Shown piece after piece: positions 1 to 12,526 of a stretch of 64,000 nucleotides of DNA. The stretch spans positions 310,001 through 374,000 of the forward strand of contig JAANDG010000052.1 in assembly GCA_036852015.1 (NCBI GenBank), written 5' to 3'. Positions within the stretch are counted from its first letter, which is position 1. Every line of letters starts with the position of its first letter. The notes below the pieces were generated by a model. It had not been told where the DNA came from, ran no database searches, and worked only from the letters and a program-made list of their open reading frames with translations. The DNA comes from Pelodera strongyloides (lineage: Eukaryota; Nematoda; Chromadorea; Rhabditida; Rhabditidae). The position numbers were made by a program, and so were the translations under genes.

Positions 1-326
1 CTACATACACGATAGTCTAACTGTCGGGAAAGGTTTCCTTTCCTTTCCCTTCAACAAAAACATTTTCATCTGAGGACTTTGAACTAACAAAATCACATTT
101 CATAATTTTGTGTACGATGTATTATCTACATGTTTCAGTGAATGTAGAAAGAGGAGAATCTACCTGTACATCGCTATGTAAGCTTGTGCATTTATAAATG
201 TCCATTGAATTACTTGATACTACAAAATTGTTGTGGAGACCAAAATTTGTGTGGATCTACATGTTTAGACTCAGGGAAAGTCCAAGTTCAAGAAAAACAG
301 AAAAAATGAATAGAAAGGCTGCTTAC

Positions 327-2371
<2,045 letters not shown>

Positions 2372-3543
2372 CGAGAACAGCGACGCGCAGCTAAGAAGGC
2401 GTGACATAAAATTACTCTGCGTTCGTCACATTTATTCAAAACTTACAGTCCATGGCAGGTTAATTATGTAACTACGGTACCTGCAAAATTAAGATAAAAA
2501 TTAATCTTTAATACTGTGAGCAATTATTCACCCAAGTGTTCGGGCGCGCGCAGCATAAAAAAACAGCAGAACAACATAATAAATAAATCTGCAGCAAATG
2601 ATGCGTAAGAAAGAATTTGTGCTCCTGCGCGGGGGCGCTTACTTCCGCCATTACGGATACGGATACGGAGAACTGACCATTCTCATTTTTTTCGCCACTC
2701 AGGAGCGTTAAGCACCACATGAGGGAGCATCATTTTATCATACGGAAAACAAGGGTTCGAGTATAAATAAGAGTGTAATTCAAAAGAAATCTGCTTTGCA
2801 GGACGCTTGAAAACAGAATATTATGCAATGTCGTTACGATAGTTCTTTAGACTTGGTGTTAGCAATGGTTAGCTTCTGCTGATGCTGCTTTCTTTGAATA
2901 AGGCAGGTAACGTAGAGATTCTCCAATCTTGATGCATCAACAAGTTTTTGTGCATTCACATCCGACAATCGGCGGTCAGTTTATCATTTTGTACGATAGC
3001 TAGTTTTGCGTAGCGATGCCACGCAGTGAAGAAGTAAGGTAGCCGCTTGCACGCCGTACTCGTGCCACTTCACCCCGGCCTTTTGGCGTGCAATCGGCAT
3101 GATAATGGCGGGCAAGTTGCACACTATTTCCATTCCGCGTTCATTTTTGCACGCCACCACGTTGCCGAATGAACTTTGCACGCCTCCAGGTAGCCGCTTG
3201 CATGCCAACTTTCTCCAATGCGTTTGCACGCGAAAGCCCGAGGCGTAATGGCGGGGTACGGCGTGCAAGCGGCAACTTTATGGCGTGCAAGCGGCTACGT
3301 CCTTACCCACGCGCACCAGCCGCCCAACTTTTCGGTGTCTCTCGAGCCACTTTCCCATTTATGGGCGAGGTGTAGGCGGCTCACCTTTTTCGGGCCCAGT
3401 GTAGGCCGCGCACCGGCCAAGTTTCCTCAGTGCTGTGATGTCAACACAAGCAAGAGTAACCCCCAAACGGATCTTACCTTACCTTTATCACTCATTTATT
3501 CTTTGATGTAATTTTAATTTAACTAACACGCAGACTGTAATGC
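2372..3543 (+). repeat. 1.2-kb dispersed repeat, copy 1
   Basis: Nearly identical to the reverse complement of 15189-16372; the position sum is constant at about 18730 through its middle part. The central part is GC-rich and repeats the word CGTGCAAGCGGCTAC in both orientations. Open frames of about 100 codons across it follow this composition and are shared by both copies, but resemble nothing I recognise. I find no clear terminal inverted repeat, so it could be a transposon fragment or a segmental duplication. Confidence 0.8.
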
Positions 3544-3769
3544 TTCGACCAAAGTCGCTATTTATTTTTTTTGTTTTAAGCGAAAAAGACCAGGGTGCAG
3601 TGAGGAGTTGAAGCTATTTATTTCTATATATATGTGTTGATCCACATGTGAGCAACCATATATATTTCATATGCATAAATTTGATGAATAAATATAAAAA
3701 TATTTACTAATGGGCAAAATGTGTGCATCAATATGTTGAAAGGTTGGAAAAGTTATAATCACGCGAAAA

Positions 3770-4837
3770 TCACATTCTCTAATGTGCAACTAGCTGCTGC
3801 TGCAAGCTACACGGCGAGCGCGTTGTTGCCGCAGAGAAAAGAACCACATGAGGGAATGCACAACTAACATATACTCTAATAATGCAAAATGATTAAAAAT
3901 TGACGAAAAATTAATAATAATCCCACTGTATCACATCCCCTAATGTGCAACTAGCTGCTGCGGCAAGCTACACGGCGAGCGCGCTGTTGCCGCAGAGAAA
4001 AGAACCACATGAGGGAATGCACAACTAACATATACACTAATAATGTAAAATGATTAAAAATTGACGAAAAATAAATAATAATCCCACTGTATCACATCCC
4101 CTAATGTGCAACTAGCTGCTGCGGCAAGCTACACGGCGAGCGCGTTGTTGCCGCAGAGAAAAGAACCACATGAGGGAATGCACAACTAACATATACTCTA
4201 ATAATGCAAAATGATTAAAAATTGACGAAAAATTAATAATAATCCCACTGTATCACATCCCCTAATGTGCAACTAGCTGCTGCGGCAAGCTACACGGCGA
4301 GCGCGTTGTTGCCGCAGAGAAAAGAACCACATGAGGGAATGCACAACTAACATATACACTAATAATGCAAAATAATAAAAAATTGACGAAAAATAAATAA
4401 TAATCCCACTGTATCACATCCCCTAATGTGCAACTAGCTGCTGCGGCAAGCTACACGGCGAGCGCGCTGTTGCCGCAGAGAAAAGAACCACATGAGGGAA
4501 TGCACAACTAACATATACACAAATAATGCAAAATAATTAAAAATTGACGAAAAATAAATAATAATCCCACTGTATCACATCCCCTAATGTGCAACTAGCT
4601 GCTGCGGCAAGCTACACGGCGAGCGCGCTGTTGCCGCAGAGAAAAGAACCACATGAGGGAATGCACAACTAACATATACACAAATAATGCAAAATAATAA
4701 AAAATTGACGAAAAATAAATAATAATCCCACTGTATCACATCCCCTAATGTGCAACTAGCTGCTGCGGCAAGCTACACGGCGAGCGCGTTGTTGCCGCAG
4801 AGAAAAGAACCACATGAGGGAATGCACAACGAACATA
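3770..4837 (+). repeat. 161-bp tandem array (7 units)
   Basis: The word AATGTGCAACTAGCTGCTGC recurs at 3781, 3942, 4103, 4264, 4425, 4586 and 4747, exactly 161 bases apart. Every unit contains the short inverted repeat CTGCGGCAA ... TTGCCGCAG. Units differ at only a few positions. The last unit is cut by a Helitron and resumes at 6542. Confidence 0.97.
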
Positions 4838-6541
4838 TCTTATTATATAAAGTTGGGAGCTTTGTTTGTTTGTTTGTTTGATTGATTGATTGTGTGTTTG
4901 GATGATGTGCGTTACGCTCAGGGAGTAAGATTGGTTCAGTAGTTCATGTTCCCATGCACTGAGCCCTCTCACATCCTGAGCGCCCCCCTCAAAATAGTCC
5001 AAAAAAGCCTGCATATACGGAATGTGTGTGGTGTATCGTTCGGAGGCGGTGGCGCGCAGCTCATTTAAGGGAACAAAGAACCCTCACAACTCAAAGAACT
5101 ACCAAATCACAATCCTTGACAACTTTTTAGGAAATACTTTTTTGTAATCACTCCGTAGCCTAATTTTTCATTTACTCATTTTTACAAAGATTTAGTCGAC
5201 ATAATTTGCAATAAAGCATTGAGTAATTCTCTGCATATTTCCCTTATTTCCCATGAAACGAGCGTCCAATCATGAGCGATGTTTCGGTCGAACGAAAGAA
5301 CATTCAACAGAATTTCTTAATTTCGCGTAGTCTTTGCTATATTATGGATAATACACGGTATCACCTGTAACGTTCTACGACATTCTTTAGTTTAATACAG
5401 TTAAGGAAAACATCTGTGAGAATTTTTTTAGGATTTGGGATTTTTTCTGCTATATAGAGTCCAGCAAGTTGCAGACAATTTAGGATAAATATTGTGAACA
5501 GAATTTAAGTTCTAACCCGTGTTTAATATTGGTATGGGTTTCAAAAGGAAAAATGAAGACTGTAGACTGCATAGGAATGTTTCATCCTAACTTATATAGC
5601 CCAGCGAAACATTGCGGCGTATCAGCCACGCGATATTAAGCTGCTTTTAGGCTTTGGCAATTTTTTCGATGTCCTAGAGTAGAGCAAGTTGCAGGCAATT
5701 TAGGAGGAAAACAGTCAACAGAAACCAATAAGTTCTCTCCCCGTGTTTGATATCGGTGTAGGTTCCAAAAGGAAAAATAACAAAACTGAAACCATTTCTT
5801 TTGTGAATGTTTGCTTCTAACGAATATAGCCCAGCGAAACATTTCGACGTATCAGCCAGGCACTTTTTCTTTTTTTATGATTTGCAATTTTTTCGATATT
5901 ACAGAGTCCAGCAAGTTGCAGACAATTTAGGAGGAATATAGTCAACAGAAACTAATAAGTTCTCACCCGTGTTTAATATTGGTATGGGTTTCAAAAAGAA
6001 GAGAGACAGGAGGCCCTTTGCATAAAAATGTTTCCTCCTAGCTTATATAGCCTAGCGAAACATTGCGGCGTATCAGCCACGCGATATTAATAAGCTGCTT
6101 TTAGGCTTTGGCAATTTTTTCGATATCCTAGAGTAGAGCAAGTAGCACACAATTTAGGAGGTATACAGTCAACCGAAACTAAATTCTATCCCCGTGTTTG
6201 ATGTCAGTGTATGTTTCAAAAGGAAAAATAACAAAACTGAAACCATTTCCTTTGTGTAAATGTTTGCTTCTCTAACTTATATAGCCCAGCGAACTATTGC
6301 TGCGTATCAGCAACGCGCTTATTCCTTTTTTTAGGATTTGGAATTTTTTCGATATTATAGAGTCCAGCAAGTTGCAGACAATTTAGGAGGAATATAGTCA
6401 ACGTCCTAAAATGGGCAAACATATCCCCAGGAAACTATTCTTGCCAGAAAGAGTTGCTTCTACTTATAGATATAGCCCAGTGAAACATAGCGACCATCAG
6501 CGAATATTGGAAAGACGCCTCAGGCGGCGGAAGCCGACTGG
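4838..6541 (+). mobile_element. Non-autonomous Helitron, 1.7 kb, inserted in the tandem array
   Basis: It begins TCTTATTATATAAA and ends CGGCGGAAGCCG-ACTGG, that is 5'-TC, a terminal stem-loop (CGGC/GCCG) and 3'-CTGG, which fits the CTRR rule. The flanks are A at 4837 and T at 6542, with no target duplication. Removing it restores an uninterrupted 161-bp unit (ACATA|TACACAAATAATGC). It has no Rep/helicase coding. A second, shorter element with the same two ends is at 51384-51615. Confidence 0.9.
5440..6420. repeat. ~226-bp tandem repeat inside the Helitron (5 degenerate units)
   Basis: The word AGCAAGTT/A followed by GCA(G/C)(A/G)CAATTTAGGA recurs near 5463, 5683, 5910, 6137 and 6366, spaced 220-229 bases. 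Each unit also holds TATAGCCCAGCGAAACATT and GTATCAGCCACGCG. Units alternate in detail (CTAGAGTAGAG versus CAGAGTCCAG), suggesting a two-unit higher-order structure. Internal minisatellites are common in Helitrons. Confidence 0.85.
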
Positions 6542-6569
6542 TACACAAATAATGCAAAATAATTAAAAT
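6542..6569 (+). repeat. Remainder of the interrupted 161-bp unit
   Basis: TACACAAATAATGCAAAATA continues the array unit exactly from the base where the Helitron entered at 4837/4838. Confidence 0.9.
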
Positions 6570-6602
6570 TTGAAGACTTACGGATATGATATTCTGCGTA
6601 CT

Positions 6603-7057
6603 TCAGTAGGGGTCGAATGTATACAAACGTCCATCCTTATCTTGACTGTGGCTTTCCCGCGAACATACAATCGGTAGAAATTCTTGCACTGAAAACAAAG
6701 CTTTATTATAACAGTAAAGGTATAAGTAAGACCGTTTTAAGCCGAGGAGAGAGTTTATATTTTTTGAGATTTTTCTCAAATGAGATCATTTAAGATTTAA
6801 AAAAAATACACATGATTTTTGAATAAAAGGGAACAGCTGTGAGGTTACTAAATGAAAGACAAAAACAGTCAAGGACTGTGGGAAGTTAAAGGAAAACAGT
6901 AAACGCGAAACTTACAGTAGGGAGTTTCCTTAGGCGTTTTGAAGAACCAGGTCTTCTTTGGGATCAGCGAAGGGGCTTGCTGGGAAGGTTCGGCAAGCTT
7001 TTCTTCAGTCTCTATGGTGGGGCCCTCAGTCGCGGACTTGAGTGGCACAGCGCACAT
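6603..7057 (-). CDS. Candidate two-exon small ORF, unrecognised
   Basis: Exon 6916-7057 starts at an ATG (MCAVPLKSATEGPTIETEEK...), about 40 nt downstream of a TTTCAG at 7096-7101, and ends at a GTAAGT donor. Exon 6603-6688 follows a TTTTCAG acceptor, reads on in phase (LQEFLPIV... ending KDGRLYTFDPY) and stops with TGA, giving about 75 residues. Codon use and splice sites look gene-like, but I recognise no family. It could instead be the 3' end of a longer gene whose upstream exons are the duplicated sequences at 7.2-7.9 kb; joining those through the 7095 acceptor meets stop codons in every frame. It may be a decaying gene or a TE fragment. Confidence 0.35.
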
Positions 7058-7099
7058 CCCCGAGGTCAACCTTCTCTTGATCGCATATGCTCACTCTGA

Positions 7100-8230
7100 A
7101 ACGAATCGATAAAGACTAGAATGAAAATGAGTGGATAAAGTAAGAAAGTAAATTAAAATATACTGGGAAATATAAAACCTACACTAGTCAGGAGAGTAGG
7201 TGTTTTTCTTTCGCAAGTGATCCGGTATTCACGAAGCGGTTGAGTTCGTAAGTTGGAATCCGGCGTTCTTTTTCCAGAATTCGGTTTCCATTCATCGTCG
7301 TTGTCATCCAAGTTCCAGTCAGGACACGGACATATTTTCTGAAATATTTATCATCAGGTTCAAAATAATAATACAAGGCCAATCGGTTTTAAGAAGACAA
7401 TAAAAAAACGACAATTGGGGCTCGGATAATATTAAAAATGGGATAATATTTACACAAATAACAAGTGCATAACTTGATATAATATGGAATACTATAATCT
7501 CATATTAGGTTTTAGACCCCAACTAGTGTTTTTCATTCCCAGAGCCATGAGCTGAAGCCAAGGGGGTGGGTGTGGTTTTCCCTGAGGCACTAGTCCCAAG
7601 GTGTGAGTTCCCCTGGGGCTATATTCCCAGAGCGGGGTAGTCGGGGACTAGCTGGTGCTATTTGAATTTGAAAATAAATTAGCTGGAATTAAAGGAAGGA
7701 GAGGGGGTGAATTGGTTAATAATGTAGGCATAGGAAAGGATAAAGACTAGAATGAAAATGAGTGGAGAAAGTAAGAAAGTTAATTAAAATATACTGGGAA
7801 ATATAAAACTTACAATAATCAGGAGAGATGGTGTTATTCTTTCGCAGAGGCGAGAGGCGCAGAGGCGTTGTCAACCCAAAATCCAAGTTCCAGTCAGGAC
7901 ACGGACATATTTTCTGAAATATTTATCATTAGGTTCAAAATAATAATACAAGCCCAATCGGTTTTAAGAAGACAATAAAAAAACGACAATTGGGGCACGG
8001 ATAATATTGAAAATCTTTATACAAGTAACATGTGCATAACTTAATATAATATAATATGGAACAGCATTATCTTATATTAATTTTTAGACCCCAAATAGTG
8101 TTTTTTTATTCCCAGAGCCATGAGCTGAGGCCAAAGGGGTGGGTGTGATTTCCCATGTCCCAAGGTGTGAGTTACCCTGGGGCTGTATCCCCAGATCGGG
8201 GTAGATGAACAGCCGAAATTGAATTTTTTT
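7100..8230. repeat. Local direct duplication (copies near 7110-7630 and 7750-8210)
   Basis: Long blocks recur about 640 bp apart: AGTAAGAAAGT-AATTAAAATATACTGGG, TCAGGACACGGACATATTTTC, and AGAGCCATGAGCTGA-GCCAA. Each copy carries, on the minus strand, a TTTCAG acceptor (7339-7344 in copy 1) followed by an exon-like stretch starting KICPCPDWNLD in the open frame. The copies diverge after that point. Copy 2 has an internal replacement by GCAGAGGCGAGAGGCGCAG. Confidence 0.75.
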
Positions 8231-9464
8231 TCTTTCTTTCGGCGCGCCCCAAGGCATAGTTGCCTATTGAAAAAAATGCATAGAAGACATCGAATATATG
8301 TGTTAACCTAGACGAATCCTAAAGCCATTTACCTACATAGAATATCTTACATATACTTACTTACAATCACTTACATAGAATTACAATCGGTAGTTAAGAA
8401 GACCAAGTAAGAAAATTTGGGAACGTTCTAATATTAAAGTGATCTGATAGGGATGAGAGCCGCGGAGATCGAATTCTTATGACATGTTGGACTCAAAGGG
8501 TATGTATTCAACTTGTAGGGGGGAGGGCGTGGTCAAAGGGTATGCGAGCCGCGCATCTACATTGCCGGAGGCTAATCTCGCAGGAGAGGCAGGGGTGCAG
8601 TATATTGATTGCCAGGTCATATTCAAATTGATGCATAATCTATTATATAAAACAAAAGCCTTGTAACGCGGTTTCAAAACATATATTGATTATTGCTTGA
8701 CTGCTAGTCGCATAGTATGAGATAATGACAAGAGCTTACATTAGACTTACAATTAGAATTCGAAATGAGAAAAGGATCGTTCTATGAAAGAGATATCTTT
8801 CAAACTAAGAATTGTGATTGCCAAGTTATATTGAAGCATAGTTTAATTTATAAAACTAATACACAATAGCGCCGCTGTAGAAAAGTATTTACATCATACA
8901 TAAACGCTTGTCTATGAAGGATGAAAAGTCTCTGTTTAAACAAGTTTAGCACTACGGTGTCAAATGGGTGAATTTAATTTAAGTTTTTTTTTATATAGAT
9001 TAAATTCCAAATTTAGAAACCCTGGTTTTTAACTGTGGTATATTACAATGTCAGTTTTTCAAATATTCGTTGCCATAGGTTAGGGTATTTAGGAAATGCG
9101 TGTATTTTCCCTTTTGTTACTTTTGCTGTTGATTTAGGTACGTGTATAGTTTTTTGTTCATTTTTTCTTATACATAGTTGTTTTGCTTTATTCTGAGCCG
9201 TTGATTGTACTTACTTCTTGCTCAACTATTTTCTTGCACGGTGTTATAATACGTTTGTTTTATTAAAGTTGTTGTTAAAAAGTTTTTATTTTCTATGTAT
9301 TTTCGCCGCTTTGCTATGCTCTAATCGTTTAAGTCGATCTTTTTATTTTAATCATTTTTCTAGGTCGTGTAGAGCATGAGAGTTATTTGTTTCGTTTTCT
9401 TTCATTCAGAAAATGCTATAAGTGCTATGTGTATTTAGTGTTTAGTGTTTAGTGCTTTGCTATG
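8231..9464. other. AT-rich stretch, nothing recognised
   Basis: I see no convincing exon, RNA gene or terminal-repeat element here. Short open frames near 8480-8680 occur on both strands and follow base composition only. Confidence 0.5.
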
Positions 9465-10130
9465 CTATAAATGCTATTTAGCCGGTCACAAGGAAGACAA
9501 GCGTTCCAAACTACAATTAATCGTTGATTGCACTCCTCAGTTGCAATTGCCCGAATTACCGCCGTTCACTGAAAGACAAATAACCTAAAGCTAATTGCCG
9601 GCGCGGGTAAACACATGACAATTTATGACCGACGACGCGCGGGAAAAACCTCTAATTCACGTAAATAAGATTTATGATGCTGGTTCTTTGAACTTTTTTG
9701 ATCTCTTTTTTTTTTTTTACTTAGTTGCTGTATTAGTAATGTATTACTACCTTTTTTGTTTTTGAAACACTAAAACGATTGGATGCCGCTCCTATATTCA
9801 GTCTCTGTTATTAATTTTTTGAAACGTATCTCGCTCGGTGGCGCAGTGCCTCGTCTCATGTACGCCTCTTCATCCGCGACACAAAACACGAAAAATTAGC
9901 ATAAGAATGAGACATGCAAATTTGTGACAGCCGTGTAGTTAGACAGCCCAGTCAGTTTAGTACATTTGTCTTCAATGTGCGGGTGCGCCTCCCTCTCTCA
10001 CTTTACTGTATAATTTCATTGTCATAATGGTATGTTTCCCTACTCTTCCTTATCTTCACAGTATTCTTTATTCGCTATGTTTTCGCGATACTGCTTTATA
10101 TTATTCGTTGTGTAATTTTCACTTTTTAGG

Positions 10131-10228
10131 TCCGTTCGAGGAGAGACCGTATTATGGTGTGATCTACATTCCTGCCAGGGAAACCATTACTGCAGGAGCA
10201 GATAAAAGGACTGGCGATTCCGGATCGT
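10131..10228 (+). pseudogene. Coding-like exon in left arm (PFEERPYYGV segment)
   Basis: Follows a TTTTTAG acceptor and reads PFEERPYYGVIYIPARETIT...TGDSGS before an in-frame TGA; a GTGAAA donor overlaps the end. The right arm has the same open frame (minus strand near 21119-21215) with a Y-to-D change (RPYDGV). An open frame kept in both arms suggests former or present coding function. Family unrecognised. Confidence 0.4.
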
Positions 10229-11177
10229 GAAATAGGCTTAGGCTAAGGCTTAGTCTTGTCACGAATTGTAAGTTATCCATCTTTCTACAGCATTGCATTG
10301 AATTCACAAGTGTAGATCACTTCCTATGCACATTCTGTCCGATATGTATGTTTGTGTGTGCATGAACCTAAACTTACATGCAAATTACCTGTTTACCTTG
10401 CCATTTTCTCTTACTTATCACTACTACCTGCACCGTTCCTTTGCTGTATCATGTCATTTAGGAGTGCCTTCGACATTCGTGCTCGTGAGTGAAGTACGAA
10501 GAATCACTACTCTGGTTGCCGAACCCACCACATCTACATCGTCCAGCTTGACCACGGCTTCCATGACGTCGTCGTCGAGCTCGTTGTCAAGGACGCGGAG
10601 TGGCTCAAGACTACGGACTAACGGTGGGCTTGTTTCACGTATTTCAGTGATTCAAAGCGTATTGTGCATACTTTGGGAAATTTGCATATGATACGAATTT
10701 ACTATGCATCCTATGCACATTTTTGGTACATATGGAAGTTCCCACAGTAGGTACAATTCGTACAATACATACGGCTTAATGATAGTACCGTAGCCTAAGT
10801 GAATACAATTAACATTAACAGTTGAGATGTATCTTTGCTCTTGCATTTTCTGGAGCACTATCAACTTTCACCCCATCAAAGCGTAATATGCAATTGTTTG
10901 TTTTGCGTTTCTTTGCCCCGTAAGGTAAACTTCTAGCCTCTTCCGTAGCAATCCTAAGCGTATTTTCTTTGTTCTTCGAAAGTGGATTGTTTATATTTGC
11001 ATGAGATGTAGGTCTTTTTTTTCTAGCCCGCCCCTAACAGTATACTTGGCTTGATTGATAGCTAGCGATACCGTACGCTCTGCTTAATTTTACCAAGTTT
11101 TCCTAAGCGTTCAGTGCTTCGTAGTGCAAAAAGAATAACTGGGAATTCCCGTATTGTAGTGAGTCTCCCAATTGGTC

Positions 11178-11393
11178 GGGCCGGCCTAACTCATAAGTAC
11201 CGCATGCGCGAGTACCGCATTAGGCGAGTACCCCAGTGCGAGTAACGCACTGGGCGAGTACCCTAGTGCGTGAGTACCGCAGTGCGCGAATAATAGTGCG
11301 CGAGTACCGCAGTAGGTGAGTACCCCGGTGCGAGTAACGCACTGGGCGAGTACCCTGGTGCGTGAGTACCGCATTGCGTGAGTTGGGCCGGCC
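11178..11393. repeat. GGGCCGGCC-ended element, left arm
   Basis: The ends are inverted GGGCCGGCCTAACTCA / TGAGTTGGGCCGGCC. The interior is an imperfect, partly palindromic series of CGAGTACCGCAGTG and CGAGTAACGCACTGGG words. The counterpart lies at 20089-20304, so the insertion predates the arm duplication. Open frames across it are repeat artefacts. Confidence 0.8.
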
Positions 11394-11597
11394 TTGTTCA
11401 TTATTTTTATTTTTCAAGCACTTGGCTCTTGGGAAAACTTGCTTTTAGGAGGTTAGGATACTTTTTTTTAGCAGTTACATAAGTGGGAAGTTGGGACTTA
11501 ATTTCTTGATTATGCAACTAATTAATGATTACATCTAATTGGTCTAATTTGATACTTGTCATCATTCTGAAATGTTTCTTCTCGCTATACTTTCTAG

Positions 11598-11722
11598 GAA
11601 GCTTCGATGTATCGCTGGTGAACTGCCGACGAGAAAGACGCGGACTGTCTTGAGCGAAGAACGGGAACACTGGCAGAAGGAATTGCTCGTGGGCGAGACA
11701 CCGGGCAAACTGGCCATCTCTG
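11598..11722 (+). pseudogene. Coding-like exon in left arm (LRCIAGELPTRK segment)
   Basis: Preceded by TTTCTAG and read as KLRCIAGELPTRKTRT...EREHWQKELLVGETPGKL before a GTTAGG donor. The same frame is open in the right arm (minus strand near 19763-19888) with T-to-A and A-to-D changes. The pattern C-x-G-x-LP...E-W-x-x-LL...G recalls the outer part of extended Tudor domains, but this is weak and made by eye. Confidence 0.35.
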
Positions 11723-11723
11723 G

Positions 11724-11778
11724 TTAGGCTTAGGCTTAGGCTTAGGTTTAGGCTTAGGCTTAGGTTTAGGCCTAAGCC
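11724..11778 (+). repeat. Interstitial telomeric repeat TTAGGC (about 8 units), left arm
   Basis: Head-to-tail TTAGGC/TTAGGT units ending in the inverted CCTAAGCC. TTAGGC is the telomere repeat of Caenorhabditis and many other nematodes. The right arm has only about four units (19731-19760). Smaller matches are near 10232-10256 and 21092-21115. Confidence 0.9.
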
Positions 11779-12212
11779 TCTTCTCTGCTTCGCCCGGAGT
11801 CTGTTTCTAGCAAGGACAAGACATACAGTTTGGACACTGTAACCACCACTTGAAAGGCGCTCCGAGGTATTAAAAAGTTCAATGCATTTTGTAGAAATAA
11901 TTATCACGATTCTATGAGGCAACTCCTCGCTTTCTCCTTCTTGCCTCCCTCTCCCGCTCTTCCCCTCTCGGGTAAAAGTACCCCTACTTACACTCAAGTT
12001 ATTTAGGCTGCCGGTGCCATGCCCATGCCTGCAAGCATAGAGAATTTGGACTACAGCGAGTCGAGGCCAAGTACGTCATCGTGGTCAGGAAATCTAGCTC
12101 GTCCATGACGTCGTCGAACTCGTCGTATTCAGCGAAGCAGCAAGGACAGTTCAAGAATTATCGTCCACTCTCGGCGCGCTATATCAAATAGAACATGGTT
12201 CAAGGTATATTA

Positions 12213-12261
12213 GTCTCTCTCACTCTCTCTCTCTCTCTTTCTTTCTCTCTCTCTCTCTCCC
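12213..12261 (+). repeat. CT microsatellite, left arm
   Basis: CT-rich run just upstream of the FDTSLV exon-like segment; the counterpart GA run is at about 19236-19290 in the right arm. Confidence 0.9.
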
Positions 12262-12319
12262 TGTTTCTTTCCTTTTGAAAATCAATTCAAAGACATATTA
12301 TAAAGGTTTTCCATTTCAG

Positions 12320-12526
12320 ATCAACTTTGATACATCGCTGGTAATGGACGAACGCCGGCGATTGGATCCCTTGTGAATGCTGCTTCCTGAGAACGTCAAG
12401 AAATTTGCCAAACGGATTTGGTGGTCTACCGTAGGCTTTACCACGGGACACGTCATGCTCCTTGAGCACTCAACCGAACAAGCTTTGAAGACCGGAAGAT
12501 GCTCTGGAATCGCTTATATTAAAAAG
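12320..12526 (+). pseudogene. Left-arm copy of FDTSLV exon, with premature stop
   Basis: Same exon as 18980-19183, with TTTCAG acceptor and GTAACG donor conserved. A local change of +3 nt creates an in-frame TGA after RRRLDPL, so this copy cannot encode the full exon. This is the clearest sign that the left-arm gene copy is broken. Confidence 0.5.

Noticed and set aside
2984..3511. Overlapping ORFs of about 95 residues on both strands, repeated at 15220-15746
   Set aside because: GC-rich repeat with palindromic words gives open frames on both strands; no splice structure or recognisable protein.
3770..4837. CRISPR-like array
   Set aside because: The 161-bp unit is repeated throughout with no unique spacers, and the DNA is clearly nematode nuclear sequence.
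11186..11417. ORFs with repeated RYSRTRVLAQC motifs
   Set aside because: Product of the internal word repeats in the GGGCCGGCC-ended element; open in several frames at once.
11518..11997. 159-residue minus-strand ORF (and 19510-19965 on plus)
   Set aside because: It reads through the TTAGGC repeat (Leu/Ser run) and is antisense to a better exon-like frame with splice sites.
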